A stretch of DNA of 64,000 nt from Psychroflexus longus (GTDB lineage Bacteria > Bacteroidota > Bacteroidia > Flavobacteriales > Flavobacteriaceae), in the NCBI RefSeq assembly GCF_020164595.1, contig NZ_JAIQZE010000007.1, positions 62,001 to 126,000 of the forward strand, read 5' to 3'. Positions 1-8,428 of this stretch are shown piece by piece. How positions within the stretch are numbered: position 1 is the first letter of the stretch; every line of letters starts with the position of its first letter. The notes beneath the pieces were generated by a model, which saw nothing but the letters and a program-made list of their open reading frames with translations, was not told the DNA's origin and did not search any database. The position numbers and the translations under genes are program-made.

Positions 1-842
1 AATCCAATTGGGGCGGAAATTCCAGATTTCCACAATCTAGAATGGGAGTAGAGCAGGTCTTCAGAGACTACTTCTCCAGAGCTAAAGCTTATGGTGAGAA
101 AAAAGCCTCCGGTAAGCCCTATCGCTATGATGATGAAATGGAAACTCTACTGGAAATCATAAATGGAGAACGTTTTATCAGTTGTCATTCTTACGTTCAA
201 AGTGAAATTAATATGCTGATGAAAGTCGCTGAGGAATTTGATTTTACAGTGAATACGTTTACCCACATTTTGGAAGGATACAAAGTGGCCGATATCATGA
301 AAGAACACGGCGCTGGTGGTTCTACCTTTAGCGACTGGTGGGCTTACAAATACGAAGTGAACGATGCTATTCCTTTTAATGCAGCCATCATGCACAATCA
401 GGGCGTAACGGTAGCCATCAACAGTGATGATGGTGAAATGATTCGCCGACTTAATCAGGAAGCGGCCAAAAGCATGAAATATGGTGGAGTTCCTGCAGAA
501 GAGGCCTGGAAATTTGTCACTTTAAACCCTGCGAAATTACTTCATATTGATGATAGAGTGGGGAGTATCAAAGAAGGCAAAGATGCTGATGTCGTCCTTT
601 GGAATGCAGATCCACTTTCGATTTATGCAAAACCTGAAAAAACGATTATTGAAGGTGTGGTGTATTTTGATATCGAAAAAGATTTAGCCATGCGCGAGCA
701 AATTCAGAAGGAAAGACAATTCTTAATCAACAAAATGATGAAAGTCAAAAACAAAGGCTTAAAAACTCAGCCGATTAAGAAAAAAGAGAAAGAATATCTT
801 CACTGTGACAGTTTAGATGATATTAACCATATACACGAATAA
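1..842 (+). CDS. Amidohydrolase family protein, C-terminal part (5' end outside window)
   Basis: This is the end of an imidazolonepropionase-like metal-dependent hydrolase. The frame is open from position 3, and the residues before the first ATG (42) already fit the family, with SRFPQSRMGVEQ running straight through it. The gene therefore begins upstream of the window and the ATG at 42 is internal. Metal-site residues are present in the visible part: a His in FISCHSY, a His in THILEG, and an Asp in INSDDGE. The end has the usual composite-barrel signature (VGSIKEGKDADVVLWNADP). The next gene starts one base after the stop, so the two form an operon of tandem amidohydrolases. The substrate cannot be told from sequence. 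The family call is secure. Confidence 0.88.
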   Translation, partial: SNWGGNSRFPQSRMGVEQVFRDYFSRAKAYGEKKASGKPYRYDDEMETLLEIINGERFISCHSYVQSEINMLMKVAEEFDFTVNTFTHILEGYKVADIMKEHGAGGSTFSDWWAYKYEVNDAIPFNAAIMHNQGVTVAINSDDGEMIRRLNQEAAKSMKYGGVPAEEAWKFVTLNPAKLLHIDDRVGSIKEGKDADVVLWNADPLSIYAKPEKTIIEGVVYFDIEKDLAMREQIQKERQFLINKMMKVKNKGLKTQPIKKKEKEYLHCDSLDDINHIHE

Positions 843-843
843 G

Positions 844-2136
844 ATGAATTACAAACATATATTGACAAGCTGTTTTGTTGCTCTAGCTTTGGTTTTTTCC
901 AGTCAAGCTCAACAAACACCAGCCCCGAAGCAAACTGAAGCTATTTCTATTATAGGCGCAACAGCTCATATTGGAAATACTCAAGTTATCGAAAACTCCG
1001 TTATCGTTTTTGAAAACGGAAAAATCACTTACGTGGGAACAGATAAAACTGAAGCTAAGGGCAAACAAATCAATGCCGACGGCAAGCATGTGTATCCTGG
1101 CTTTATAGCACCTAATGCTACTTTAGGTTTGGTGGAAATCGATGCTGTTGCGGCGACTAATGATGAAGATGAATTGGGTAAGATGCTTCCGCACGTGAGA
1201 AGTCTGATAGCCTATAATGCAGAAAGTAAAGTTGTAGAAAGTATGCGACCAAACGGAGTCTTGATGGGACAAATCACTCCACAGGGTGGTCGTATTTCTG
1301 GAACCTCGTCCGTGGTTCAATTTGATGCCTGGAATTGGGAAGATGCTGTGATCAAAGAAGACGACGCTATCCATATGAATTGGCCAAGAGGTTTCAGCAG
1401 AAGCGGAAACTGGTATGATGCTGATAGAGTTTGGGAAAAGAACAAAGATTACACAAAAGAAATTGATGAAGTCATTGCTTATTTTAATAATGCTAAAGCT
1501 TACGTTCTAGGATCTAAGGATACGGATTTAGAATTTGAAGCTATGGCTGGGTTGTTTGATGGTTCTAAAGCTTTGTTCATTCATGTGGAAGGTGAAAAAG
1601 AAATTAAAGACGTCATCAGTTTTAAAAATAAGATGAATTTGGATCGAGTCACTATTGTTGGTGGCTATCATGCCCATAAAGTAGCTGAAGATCTTGCTGC
1701 AAACTATGTCTCAGTACTCGTGCAGCGTACACATTTGAATCCAAATTTTGAAGATGATGATTACGATTTGCCTTATAAATTGCCGAAATTATTAAGCGAT
1801 GCCGGAGTTTTAGTAGCTCTAGAAGGTAGCGGACGTATGGAACGTATGAATTCCAGAAACTTGCCTTTTTATGCAGGAACTGCTGCAGCCTTTGGAGTTG
1901 ACAAAGAACTAGCCGTGCAGATGATTACATTGAACACCGCTAAAATTCTTGGTATGGATGATCAAATCGGCTCTCTTGAAGTTGGTAAAGACGCTACGCT
2001 TTTTGTAAGTGAAGGCGATGCTTTGGATATGAAAGGAAATATTTTATCGCATGTTTACATTCAGGGAAGGGATGTGAGTTTAGAAACTCATCAAACTGAA
2101 TTGTACAAGAGATATTCTGGGAAGTATAGCGATTAA
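844..2136 (+). CDS. Secreted amidohydrolase-like protein lacking the HxH metal motif
   Basis: A 430-residue amidohydrolase-superfamily protein. The start at 844 (MNYKHILTSCFVALALVFSS) gives a clean signal peptide ending at AQ/AQQ and lies one base after the upstream stop. A start at 817 would add nine residues and run into the preceding gene. The fold signature at the end is normal (ILGMDDQIGSLEVGKDATLF). Where active members read DAHxH after the first strand, this protein reads YPGFIAPNATLGL, so both histidines are gone. Near the end, EGSGRMER stands where the metal-binding Asp segment is expected. It may be a catalytically dead partner of the upstream enzyme, or it may use another site; this is inferred from missing residues only. 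Confidence 0.85.
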   Translation: MNYKHILTSCFVALALVFSSQAQQTPAPKQTEAISIIGATAHIGNTQVIENSVIVFENGKITYVGTDKTEAKGKQINADGKHVYPGFIAPNATLGLVEIDAVAATNDEDELGKMLPHVRSLIAYNAESKVVESMRPNGVLMGQITPQGGRISGTSSVVQFDAWNWEDAVIKEDDAIHMNWPRGFSRSGNWYDADRVWEKNKDYTKEIDEVIAYFNNAKAYVLGSKDTDLEFEAMAGLFDGSKALFIHVEGEKEIKDVISFKNKMNLDRVTIVGGYHAHKVAEDLAANYVSVLVQRTHLNPNFEDDDYDLPYKLPKLLSDAGVLVALEGSGRMERMNSRNLPFYAGTAAAFGVDKELAVQMITLNTAKILGMDDQIGSLEVGKDATLFVSEGDALDMKGNILSHVYIQGRDVSLETHQTELYKRYSGKYSD

Positions 2137-2155
2137 TCTTTTCTCAATTATTAAT

Positions 2156-2188
2156 AAAAAGCTGTCAGTTTCTGGCAGCTTTTTTTTG
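2156..2188 (+). terminator. Rho-independent terminator after amidohydrolase pair
   Basis: The arms AGCTGTCAG and CTGGCAGCT surround a three-base loop and are followed by a run of eight T. It ends the operon about 20 bases after the stop at 2136. Confidence 0.85.
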
Positions 2189-2243
2189 TTGTGTCATACC
2201 GATAATTATTGAAGGAGTAAACCTTTGATTTTCTCGACAGGAA

Positions 2244-2270
2244 AGATTCTTCAGTCGCTGAAATGACTCA
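2244..2270. repeat. Degenerate copy of a dispersed intergenic repeat (AGATTCTTC...AATGAC type)
   Basis: The stretch AGATTCTTCAGTCGCTG followed by AAATGACTC resembles a second, longer example at 5558-5629 (AGATTCTTCC...AGAATGACAG). I recall repeats of this kind scattered between genes in flavobacterial genomes, but that is memory, not a search. The rest of the spacer 2189-2371 shows no gene. Confidence 0.45.
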
Positions 2271-2371
2271 TTTATAATAACAGAGGGGCAACGCTCTGGC
2301 AATTTTCACCTCAATTATTCCAAACGTAGATTTTTCTAGAGTTTAAAAAATCTCCTTCTTACAAAATATAG

Positions 2372-2379
2372 TATTTTCG
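2372..2379 (+). promoter_or_regulatory. Candidate -7 box of recG
   Basis: TATTTTCG matches the Bacteroidota consensus TAnnTTTG in all but one fixed position. It ends five bases before the recG ATG, so the transcript would have almost no leader. I see no convincing TTG at the usual upstream distance. Confidence 0.4.
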
Positions 2380-2384
2380 TTTTT

Positions 2385-4487
2385 ATGAATGCAAAAACTT
2401 TACAAACTCCTATAGAATACCTTAAAGGCGTAGGTCCGGGCCGGGCCGATCTGTTGAAAACCGAGTTAGGTATTCATAGGTTTCAGGATTTGCTGCAGTT
2501 TTTCCCTTTTCGGTATATCGACAAGTCTAGGTTTTATAAAATATCAGAACTCCAAGATTCTTCTGCCGAAGTTCAAATCATCGGTAAAATCACAAATGTC
2601 AGGACGGTTCCTATGAAAAAAGGAAAACGCCTGGTAGCTGAATTTGAAGACGATACTGGGAGTATGGAGTTAGTTTGGTTTCGTGGTCATAAATGGATTC
2701 TCGAAAACCTCAAAACCAACTCTCCATATGTAATATTTGGTAAGTTGAATTACTTTAATGGGAGTTTTTCGATGCCACATCCCGAAATTGAAGAATTGGA
2801 AAAAGCCAAAACCAAAGCCCAAATCAAACTTCAGCCAGTATATCCTTCCACCGAAAAATTGAGCAAACGCGGAATTTCCAATCGGGTGATCAGCACTTTG
2901 ATTTTTGGTCTCTTGGAACAGTTCAAAAACTTTCAGGAAACCTTGCCGAATAATGTAATGTCTGACTTGAAAATGTTGTCCAAAACGGATGCCATGCGAA
3001 ATGTACATTTCCCGCAGTCAGCAGAGCTTTTGGCTAAAGCGCAATTCCGATTGAAATTTGAGGAGTTTTTTTATATTCAATTGCAGTTGTTACGCAAAAA
3101 TGCTGTACATAAAGTAAAAATCAGAGGCTTTACCTTTGAGCAAGTTGGAGACTATTTCAATTCATTTTACAGCAATGTTTTACCCTTCGAATTAACTAAT
3201 GCTCAAAAACGGGTGTTGAAGGAAATCCGCAAAGATTTGGGAAGCAATGCCCAAATGAATCGGTTACTCCAGGGCGATGTAGGTTCCGGAAAAACCATCG
3301 TGGCCCTGATGACCATGCTGATGGCCATAGATAACGGCTTTCAGGCCTGTTTAATGGCACCAACAGAAATTTTGGCAACACAGCATTACGAGGGCATTTC
3401 AGAGCTCTGTGATCCTATTGGTGTAGAAGTTGAATTACTCACTGGCTCAACCAAAAAGAAAGATCGAAAAGTCCTGCACGAGCGACTTCAAAATGGAGAA
3501 TTATATATTTTAATCGGGACACATGCTTTGATCGAAGATACGGTTCAATTTAAAAATCTTGGATTGGCAGTCATAGATGAGCAGCACCGCTTTGGTGTGG
3601 CTCAACGGGCCAAACTCTGGAAGAAGAACTCGCTTCCGCCACATGTGTTAGTAATGACAGCTACACCCATTCCAAGAACTTTGGCGATGAGCCTTTACGG
3701 CGACTTGGATGTGTCGGTAATCGATGAATTACCTCCTGGTCGTAAGGCGATAAAAACTGTACATCGTTATGATAGCAACCGATTGAAAGTCTTTAAATTT
3801 ATTAAGGACGAAGTTGATAAAGGACGGCAGGTGTATATAGTGTATCCGTTGATCGAAGAGTCAGCCAATTTTGATTATAAAGATTTGATGGATGGTTATG
3901 CGAGTATTGAACGTGAATTTCCTAAGCCGAAGTATCAGATTTCTATAGTTCACGGGAAGATGAAACCTGAAGATAAAGCTTACGAAATGGATCGCTTTGT
4001 CCAGGGCAAAACACAAATTATGGTGGCTACGACAGTGATAGAAGTGGGCGTAAATGTGCCTAATGCGAGTTTGATGATTATTGAGAGCGCCGAGCGATTT
4101 GGTTTATCTCAATTGCACCAGTTACGAGGTCGAGTTGGGCGAGGAGCAGAGCAGAGTTATTGCGTATTAATTACGGGCAAGAAGTTAAGTTCCGATGGCA
4201 AAACCCGGATGGAAACCATGACCGCTACTAACGATGGTTTTGAAATTGCAGAGGTGGACTTAAAACTACGTGGTCCCGGTAATCTGATGGGGACTCAGCA
4301 AAGTGGTGTGCTGGATTTAAAAATCGCTGATTTAGTCAAAGACAATCAAATTTTAAAAACTGCTCGTAGTTACGCACATCATGTCATCAATGCGGATCCT
4401 AACTTTCAATTGGAAGAGCACAAAATGATCAACCTGACCTATAGAGAACTTTTCAAGGACAAGACGATTTGGAATTATATAAGTTAG
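2385..4487 (+). CDS. recG: ATP-dependent DNA helicase RecG
   Basis: RecG is a superfamily 2 helicase that reverses stalled replication forks and migrates branched DNA. The 700-residue length is normal. The N-terminal part carries a helix-hairpin-helix-like start (LKGVGPGRADLL) and the OB-fold wedge domain (about 60-150). Motor motifs follow in order: Walker A GDVGSGKT at 297-304, motif II DEQH at 398-401, motif III TATPIPRT, and motif VI QLRGRVGR. The C-terminal TRG region (GPGNLMGTQQSG) is intact. The gene stands alone: a terminator lies upstream at 2156 and a palindromic repeat follows at 4518. No damage is visible. Confidence 0.98.
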   Translation: MNAKTLQTPIEYLKGVGPGRADLLKTELGIHRFQDLLQFFPFRYIDKSRFYKISELQDSSAEVQIIGKITNVRTVPMKKGKRLVAEFEDDTGSMELVWFRGHKWILENLKTNSPYVIFGKLNYFNGSFSMPHPEIEELEKAKTKAQIKLQPVYPSTEKLSKRGISNRVISTLIFGLLEQFKNFQETLPNNVMSDLKMLSKTDAMRNVHFPQSAELLAKAQFRLKFEEFFYIQLQLLRKNAVHKVKIRGFTFEQVGDYFNSFYSNVLPFELTNAQKRVLKEIRKDLGSNAQMNRLLQGDVGSGKTIVALMTMLMAIDNGFQACLMAPTEILATQHYEGISELCDPIGVEVELLTGSTKKKDRKVLHERLQNGELYILIGTHALIEDTVQFKNLGLAVIDEQHRFGVAQRAKLWKKNSLPPHVLVMTATPIPRTLAMSLYGDLDVSVIDELPPGRKAIKTVHRYDSNRLKVFKFIKDEVDKGRQVYIVYPLIEESANFDYKDLMDGYASIEREFPKPKYQISIVHGKMKPEDKAYEMDRFVQGKTQIMVATTVIEVGVNVPNASLMIIESAERFGLSQLHQLRGRVGRGAEQSYCVLITGKKLSSDGKTRMETMTATNDGFEIAEVDLKLRGPGNLMGTQQSGVLDLKIADLVKDNQILKTARSYAHHVINADPNFQLEEHKMINLTYRELFKDKTIWNYIS

Positions 4488-4517
4488 ATTTTTGTTGAAT
4501 AAGAATGTAATTTTAAA

Positions 4518-4555
4518 AGACCTCACAGTCCCGAAAAATCGGGACTGTGAGGTCT
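4518..4555. repeat. Perfect 17-bp inverted repeat (dispersed palindrome) after recG
   Basis: Left arm 4518-4534 and right arm 4539-4555 are exact reverse complements around a four-base AAAA loop; the arm begins AGACCTCACAGTCCCGA. No T-run follows (CTAAACAATT), so it is not a textbook Rho-independent terminator, although it could act as an mRNA 3' end or protect against exonucleases. I recall AGACCTCACAG-type palindromes as recurring intergenic units in flavobacteria; this was not searched. Confidence 0.7.
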
Positions 4556-4798
4556 AAACAATTATTTAATCAACTAAAGATAATATTTAGAGATGTTATT
4601 TTGAGTAAATAGTCACGTTAATCCAGTTGCTTGGTGCTAAAGAGGCTATATTTTGTTTCAAATTGAATCTAAATCTAAGGATATATTTAGTTTGGACTTA
4701 CCTGAATTGTCAACAGTTTAGAATATAGATAATCTTATCTTTATCGAAAGATTTTAGTTATTAAGTTTTGAGTATCAACTTCCAATCATTTTAATTTT
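4556..4798. other. Intergenic spacer with no recognised feature
   Basis: With the palindrome before it, the spacer 4488-4798 is just over 300 bases. Beyond 4555 I see only AT-rich sequence: no open frame, no strong hairpin and no convincing promoter pair for the gene at 4799. Confidence 0.5.
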
Positions 4799-5464
4799 AT
4801 GGAGTTTTTAAAAAAATACCTTAGTTATTTTAAGCGCATTTTATGGATTTGTTTTATCCAATTCTTATTAACATTCTCAATTCAAGCTCAGACTAAGGGC
4901 GTTTTCGAAAAAGAAAAATGGCTGGTAGAAGCACAAACGGGATTGTCCTTTTCATGGGCAGACTTAGCGTTAGCGGATAATTCACTGAGCTTAGAGCAAG
5001 AAGCTACTTTTGAAAATGCGTTTAAAGCTGAACTAAATTTGGGTATAAATTATAGCTTAGCAAAAAACCTTCTGACCGGGTTTAACGCAGGAGTTGGGTA
5101 TTTATCTTACGACACTCAGCAAACTGGTTTAGCGAATACGTTTACTAATTATCAATTTGGCCCTTACTTGAGATATTACATACCACTTAACGGTCTTTTT
5201 GCTTTGTTTGCTCAGTCGGGTGTAGATCAAAATTTCCTTTCGTCCAATCGGTATTCTAACACTTCTTATTTCAACGCTTACCTTGACCTGGGCTTCAGCA
5301 TGAAATTAAAGTCAAAATGGTGGATTTCTTTGCGGTTCACAAATCTGGCTTCTTATTATTCCGATGACTTCAATTTTGAAGATAGGGACGGATTTGGGAT
5401 TAGTAATCCACTGAAAAACTTTATAGATTTTCCCGTGTTTGGAGTGCTATATCAACTGGATTGA
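4799..5464 (+). CDS. Outer membrane beta-barrel protein, unknown function
   Basis: A 221-residue protein with a long N-terminal hydrophobic segment (about 14-30, ILWICFIQFLLTFSIQAQ) that looks like a signal peptide cut after AQA or AQT. The mature part alternates polar and aromatic residues in short amphipathic strands (FGPYLRYYIPL, YLDLGFSMKL, WWISLRFTNL) and ends in a hydrophobic final strand VFGVLYQLD, as in small eight-strand barrels of the OmpW/OmpX size class. I do not recognise a specific family. It stands alone between two long non-coding spacers, so context does not suggest a role. Confidence 0.7.
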   Translation: MEFLKKYLSYFKRILWICFIQFLLTFSIQAQTKGVFEKEKWLVEAQTGLSFSWADLALADNSLSLEQEATFENAFKAELNLGINYSLAKNLLTGFNAGVGYLSYDTQQTGLANTFTNYQFGPYLRYYIPLNGLFALFAQSGVDQNFLSSNRYSNTSYFNAYLDLGFSMKLKSKWWISLRFTNLASYYSDDFNFEDRDGFGISNPLKNFIDFPVFGVLYQLD

Positions 5465-5805
5465 TCTGTAATTCAGGCTTAGAAGCTTTTTTTGCTTCGA
5501 CGAGACTGCCTGTATTGTATTTTGTAGGCTGTGAATCTTTATGCCTTTCAATAGGGTAGATTCTTCCCTCCGCTGCTCTTCATTTAGAATGACAGCGCGA
5601 CATTGTTATTACGACATAAGGAGGAATCTTTTGGTTTATTTTAGAATTTTTGTATTTCGAAAGCAGAGATTCGGCAGTCGTCTATCGACTTCTTTCCGTC
5701 GAAGGATCAGGCAGTCAGGCGGGTTCCTTTGAAAAGGGCAGGATTTTATGCATAGAAACGCATAATTCTGAATTATAAGAGATATTCTAAAAAACACTAG
5801 GATTA
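5465..5805. repeat. Spacer holding a degenerate AGATTCTTC/GAATGACA-type inverted repeat
   Basis: The first part of the 760-base spacer after the barrel gene. The element at 5558-5629 has outer arms AGATTCTTCC (5558) and GGAGGAATCT (5620-5629), nine of ten bases complementary, with AGAATGACAG inside. A related fragment (GAGATTCGGCAGTCG) lies near 5669-5683. The open frame at 5541-5732 runs through these repeats and has no protein-like composition. Confidence 0.5.
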
Positions 5806-5938
5806 CTGTCAGTTCGAGTGTTTTGAGAGTGAAGCATAACGCAACGAATCAAAAAAGTATCGAGAACTATTTTAAGGCTCTCGATACAAACACATTTGAT
5901 TTTTATCAAAAACCAAATGTGTCCACTCGAGCTGACAG
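5806..5938. repeat. Nested inverted-repeat element (CTGTCAGTTCGAGTG...CACTCGAGCTGACAG)
   Basis: The outer arms 5806-5820 and 5924-5938 match in 14 of 15 bases. Inside lie two more hairpins: GTATCGAGAA (5857) with CTCTCGATAC (5878-5887), and ACACATTTG (5890) with CAAATGTGT (to 5922). This looks like a folded, possibly mobile-derived intergenic unit rather than a terminator. The remainder, 5939-6160, shows nothing recognisable. Confidence 0.6.
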
Positions 5939-6166
5939 AAGAGTTTGATAAAAGAGCTACTTAATCGTGAGTATTCTTTTTTGATATCATTCCTATAGAG
6001 AAGCTTAGTTGGATTAAAGTAAAAGCATAAATCAATAATGCCGACTTCAGTGTGTCCTCTTGCCAAACTGAATGTTTAATTAAACGAATAGCCTTAAGAA
6101 ATGTATCTGAAGACATCAAGCCAACCTTAAGAAATTCAACTTAAGAAAACCTGAGTAATTATAGCC

Positions 6167-6196
6167 TTGAGGTTTTAAACCAAAACCGTATTTTTA
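6167..6196 (+). promoter_or_regulatory. Candidate promoter of the CocE-type hydrolase gene
   Basis: TTG at 6167-6169, a 19-base spacer, then TATTTTTA at 6189-6196. This fits the Bacteroidota TTG-N19-TAnnTTTG pattern except for the last base. It would give a leader of roughly 25 bases before the ATG at 6225. Confidence 0.5.
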
Positions 6197-6224
6197 AGTC
6201 ATAAATAAAACTCAAATAAAACCT

Positions 6225-8057
6225 ATGAAACATTTTAAGTTTGGCTTACTCTTATTTTTGCTGTGCGCGGTTTCCAGCGTGATGGCTCAATATGATGTGA
6301 AAGCCAATTACGACAAGCAGGAAGTCAATATCGAAATGCGAGACGGTGTGAAATTACACACCACCATCTACACGCCAAAAGACAAAACCAAGGAGTATCC
6401 TATCTTGATGCAACGCACACCCTATAGCTCCAGACCTTATGGAGAGGATAAATTTAGACGGCAAATTGGTCCTAATAAATTTTTGATGGAGCAGGGTAAT
6501 ATTATCGTCTACCAGGATGTGCGCGGACGCTGGATGAGTGAGGGCACTTACGATAATATGCGCGGCTATATCCCTAAGAAGAAACGTAAACAAACCGATG
6601 AAGCCTCGGATACCTATGACACCATCGACTGGCTCATCAATAATGTAGAGAATAACAATGGAAATGTGGGTACCTGGGGGATTTCTTATCCTGGCCATTA
6701 CGCAGCGATGTCAGTGCTGTCTGACCACCCAGCTTTAAAAGCGGCCTCTCCTCAAGCACCCATCGGTGATTTTTACTTTGATGATTTTCATCACAATGGG
6801 GCTTACTTGTTAAGTTATTGGGTAGCTACAGCGGTGTTTGGTTATGATAAAGAAGGACCTACGACAGAATCTTGGTACCAGATCCCTGATATCGGCACCA
6901 AAGATGCTTATCAGTTCTTTTTAGATATTGGTCCATTAAAAAATCTAGATAAGTATTATGGTGAAGATAATGTCTTCTGGCAACAGCTTAAAGAGCATCC
7001 CGATTATGACAAATTCTGGCAGGAGCGTGGACTTGTTCAGCATATGAAAGATGTTGACCCTGCAGTTTTGACCGTCGGTGGTCTCTTTGATGCAGAAGAC
7101 CTTTACGGTCCGTTTGAAATTTATAAAAGTTTGGAAGAAAATAGCGATAACTTTAATGCTATGGTTTTTGGACCCTGGAGTCACGGGGACTGGGCGAGAT
7201 TGAGAGAACGTCAAGCCGTTGGAAACGTTTATTTTGGTGATAATTTATCCGAAAACTTTCAGGTGAATTACGAAACTAAATTCTTCAACCATTTCTTAAA
7301 AGGAGAAGGTGAGTTTGAGGCCGCTGAAGCGACCGTTTATGATACTGGCGCTATGCAGTGGGATGAATATGAGGTCTGGCCACCAGAAAACGCTACAGCA
7401 ACAGATTTTTTTCTGGGAGATAACCAAAGTTTGAGCATGAAAGCTGATGCTGATTTCGAAAATAAATTCGTCAGTGATATTACCAAGCCTGTTCCATTTA
7501 CAGAAGACATTAAAGTAACTTTCACGCCAAGAAAATTTATGACCGATGACCAGCGTTTTGCGGCCAGACGTCCAGATGTGATGATTTATGAAACCGAGGT
7601 TTTGGAAGAAGACATGAAGTTATCTGGTGAAGTGTTGGCAGACCTGGAAGTCGCAACGACAGGGACAGCAGCCGACTGGATTGTAAAAATCATCGATGTG
7701 TATCCTGCAGATGCTGAAGATTCTGAAGAAATGCAGGACCACTTAAGAATGAGCAATTACCATATGATGGTAAGAAGTGAAGTCTTCAGAGGGCGTTATA
7801 GAGAGAGTTTCTCTGACCCTAAGCCTTTTGTACCCAATCAAAAAACAAGTGTTGAGTTTGCTTTACAGGACATCAACCATACGTTCAAAAAAGGTCACAA
7901 GCTGCAAATACAAGTACAAAGCACCATGTTTCCTTATATCGACAGGAACCCACAAAAGTATGTAGATAATATTTTTGAAGCTACTGAAGAAGATTTTGAA
8001 ACCCATACCCATACCATTTATGGCGATTCTAAAATTGTCCTTCCGGTGGTGAAGTAA
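6225..8057 (+). CDS. CocE/NonD family hydrolase (X-Pro dipeptidyl-peptidase-like), secreted
   Basis: A 610-residue serine hydrolase of the CocE/glutaryl-7-ACA acylase family, which cleaves esters or amides. It has a signal peptide (residues 1-21, ending VMA/QYD). The alpha/beta-hydrolase domain carries the nucleophile in GISYPG (Ser154), the acid in GLFDAEDLYG (Asp289) and the base in WSHGDWAR (His320). A C-terminal jelly-roll domain (about 390-600) contains the family's ADWIVKIIDVYP segment. Family members act on cocaine esters, cephalosporin side chains or X-Pro peptides; the substrate here is unknown. A peptidase role is plausible for a secreted flavobacterial enzyme. It is a single-gene unit with its own promoter and terminator. 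Confidence 0.93.
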   Translation: MKHFKFGLLLFLLCAVSSVMAQYDVKANYDKQEVNIEMRDGVKLHTTIYTPKDKTKEYPILMQRTPYSSRPYGEDKFRRQIGPNKFLMEQGNIIVYQDVRGRWMSEGTYDNMRGYIPKKKRKQTDEASDTYDTIDWLINNVENNNGNVGTWGISYPGHYAAMSVLSDHPALKAASPQAPIGDFYFDDFHHNGAYLLSYWVATAVFGYDKEGPTTESWYQIPDIGTKDAYQFFLDIGPLKNLDKYYGEDNVFWQQLKEHPDYDKFWQERGLVQHMKDVDPAVLTVGGLFDAEDLYGPFEIYKSLEENSDNFNAMVFGPWSHGDWARLRERQAVGNVYFGDNLSENFQVNYETKFFNHFLKGEGEFEAAEATVYDTGAMQWDEYEVWPPENATATDFFLGDNQSLSMKADADFENKFVSDITKPVPFTEDIKVTFTPRKFMTDDQRFAARRPDVMIYETEVLEEDMKLSGEVLADLEVATTGTAADWIVKIIDVYPADAEDSEEMQDHLRMSNYHMMVRSEVFRGRYRESFSDPKPFVPNQKTSVEFALQDINHTFKKGHKLQIQVQSTMFPYIDRNPQKYVDNIFEATEEDFETHTHTIYGDSKIVLPVVK

Positions 8058-8080
8058 GTTCAAGTCACTTTAAACAGAAC

Positions 8081-8109
8081 AACCCTGAGTTTAGACTCGG
8101 GGTTTTTTG
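8081..8109 (+). terminator. Rho-independent terminator after CocE-type hydrolase
   Basis: AACCCTGAGT pairs with ACTCGGGGTT (one G-T mismatch) around a TTAG loop, followed by a T-run. It lies 23 bases after the stop. Confidence 0.8.
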
Positions 8110-8120
8110 GTAATAAGACG

Positions 8121-8241
8121 GTTAGATTCAAGACTATTAGACTCAAGACTGTTTGACTCAAGACTTTTAGAATCAAGACTTTTAGAATCAAGACTTTTAG
8201 AATCAAGACTATTAGACTCACGACTATTTGACTCAATGACT
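8121..8241. repeat. Tandem array of about eight 15-bp units (consensus TTTAGAATCAAGACT)
   Basis: Units begin at 8121, 8136, 8151, 8166, 8181, 8196, 8211 and 8226; three consecutive units (8166-8210) are identical. Variants replace AGAATCAAGACT by AGACTCAAGACT or TGACTCACGACT. Because the period is five codons, one frame reads LDSRL/LESRL repeats; I regard this as non-coding. A second, shorter array lies at 8429-8496. Confidence 0.85.
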
Positions 8242-8248
8242 AAAAAAC

Positions 8249-8319
8249 TTCCCTATCATCCCCTCATTGAGATATTGATGCGAAAGTTCCTCCCTCGAGG
8301 GAGGTAAGGAGGGTGTTCT
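8249..8319. repeat. Intergenic repeat, copy 1, with palindromic core CCTCCCTCGAGGGAGG
   Basis: It contains CCCTATCATCCCCTCATTGAG, a perfect 16-base palindrome at 8289-8304, then TAAGGAGGGTG. Copy 2 lies at 8503-8575 in the same orientation, and a fragment of the CCCCTATCATCCCCTC part lies at 8338-8376. Each full copy directly follows a 15-bp array, so the two together form a composite unit present twice in this spacer. Confidence 0.75.
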
Positions 8320-8337
8320 TAATAAGTAATAAATTAA

Positions 8338-8376
8338 ACACCCCTATCATCCCCTCAAGGAGACAGGAAGGAGGAT
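8338..8376. repeat. Partial copy of the CCCCTATCATCCCCTC repeat
   Basis: ACACCCCTATCATCCCCTCA followed by AGGAGACAGGAAGGAGG shares the first part of the full copies but lacks the palindromic core. Confidence 0.55.
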
Positions 8377-8428
8377 GAATTATAGTCATATTAAGACCTA
8401 AGATTTACAAACTACCGACTACAGGTTC

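Noticed and set aside
817-843. Earlier start for the second amidohydrolase
   Set aside because: It would overlap the preceding gene and put nine residues before a perfect signal peptide.
5541-5732. Open frame of 63 codons in the 5.5-6.2 kb spacer
   Set aside because: It crosses degenerate intergenic repeats, is Arg/Ser/Phe-rich and shows no domain or neighbour support.
5872-6066. Minus-strand open frame of 64 codons
   Set aside because: It overlaps the nested inverted-repeat element; composition and position suggest chance.
8107-8307. A 66-codon open frame encoding LDSRL/LESRL repeats
   Set aside because: The repeat period (15 bases) is a multiple of three, so the open frame is a by-product of the DNA tandem repeat. 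The frame continues into the palindromic repeat and has no start context or protein-like composition.
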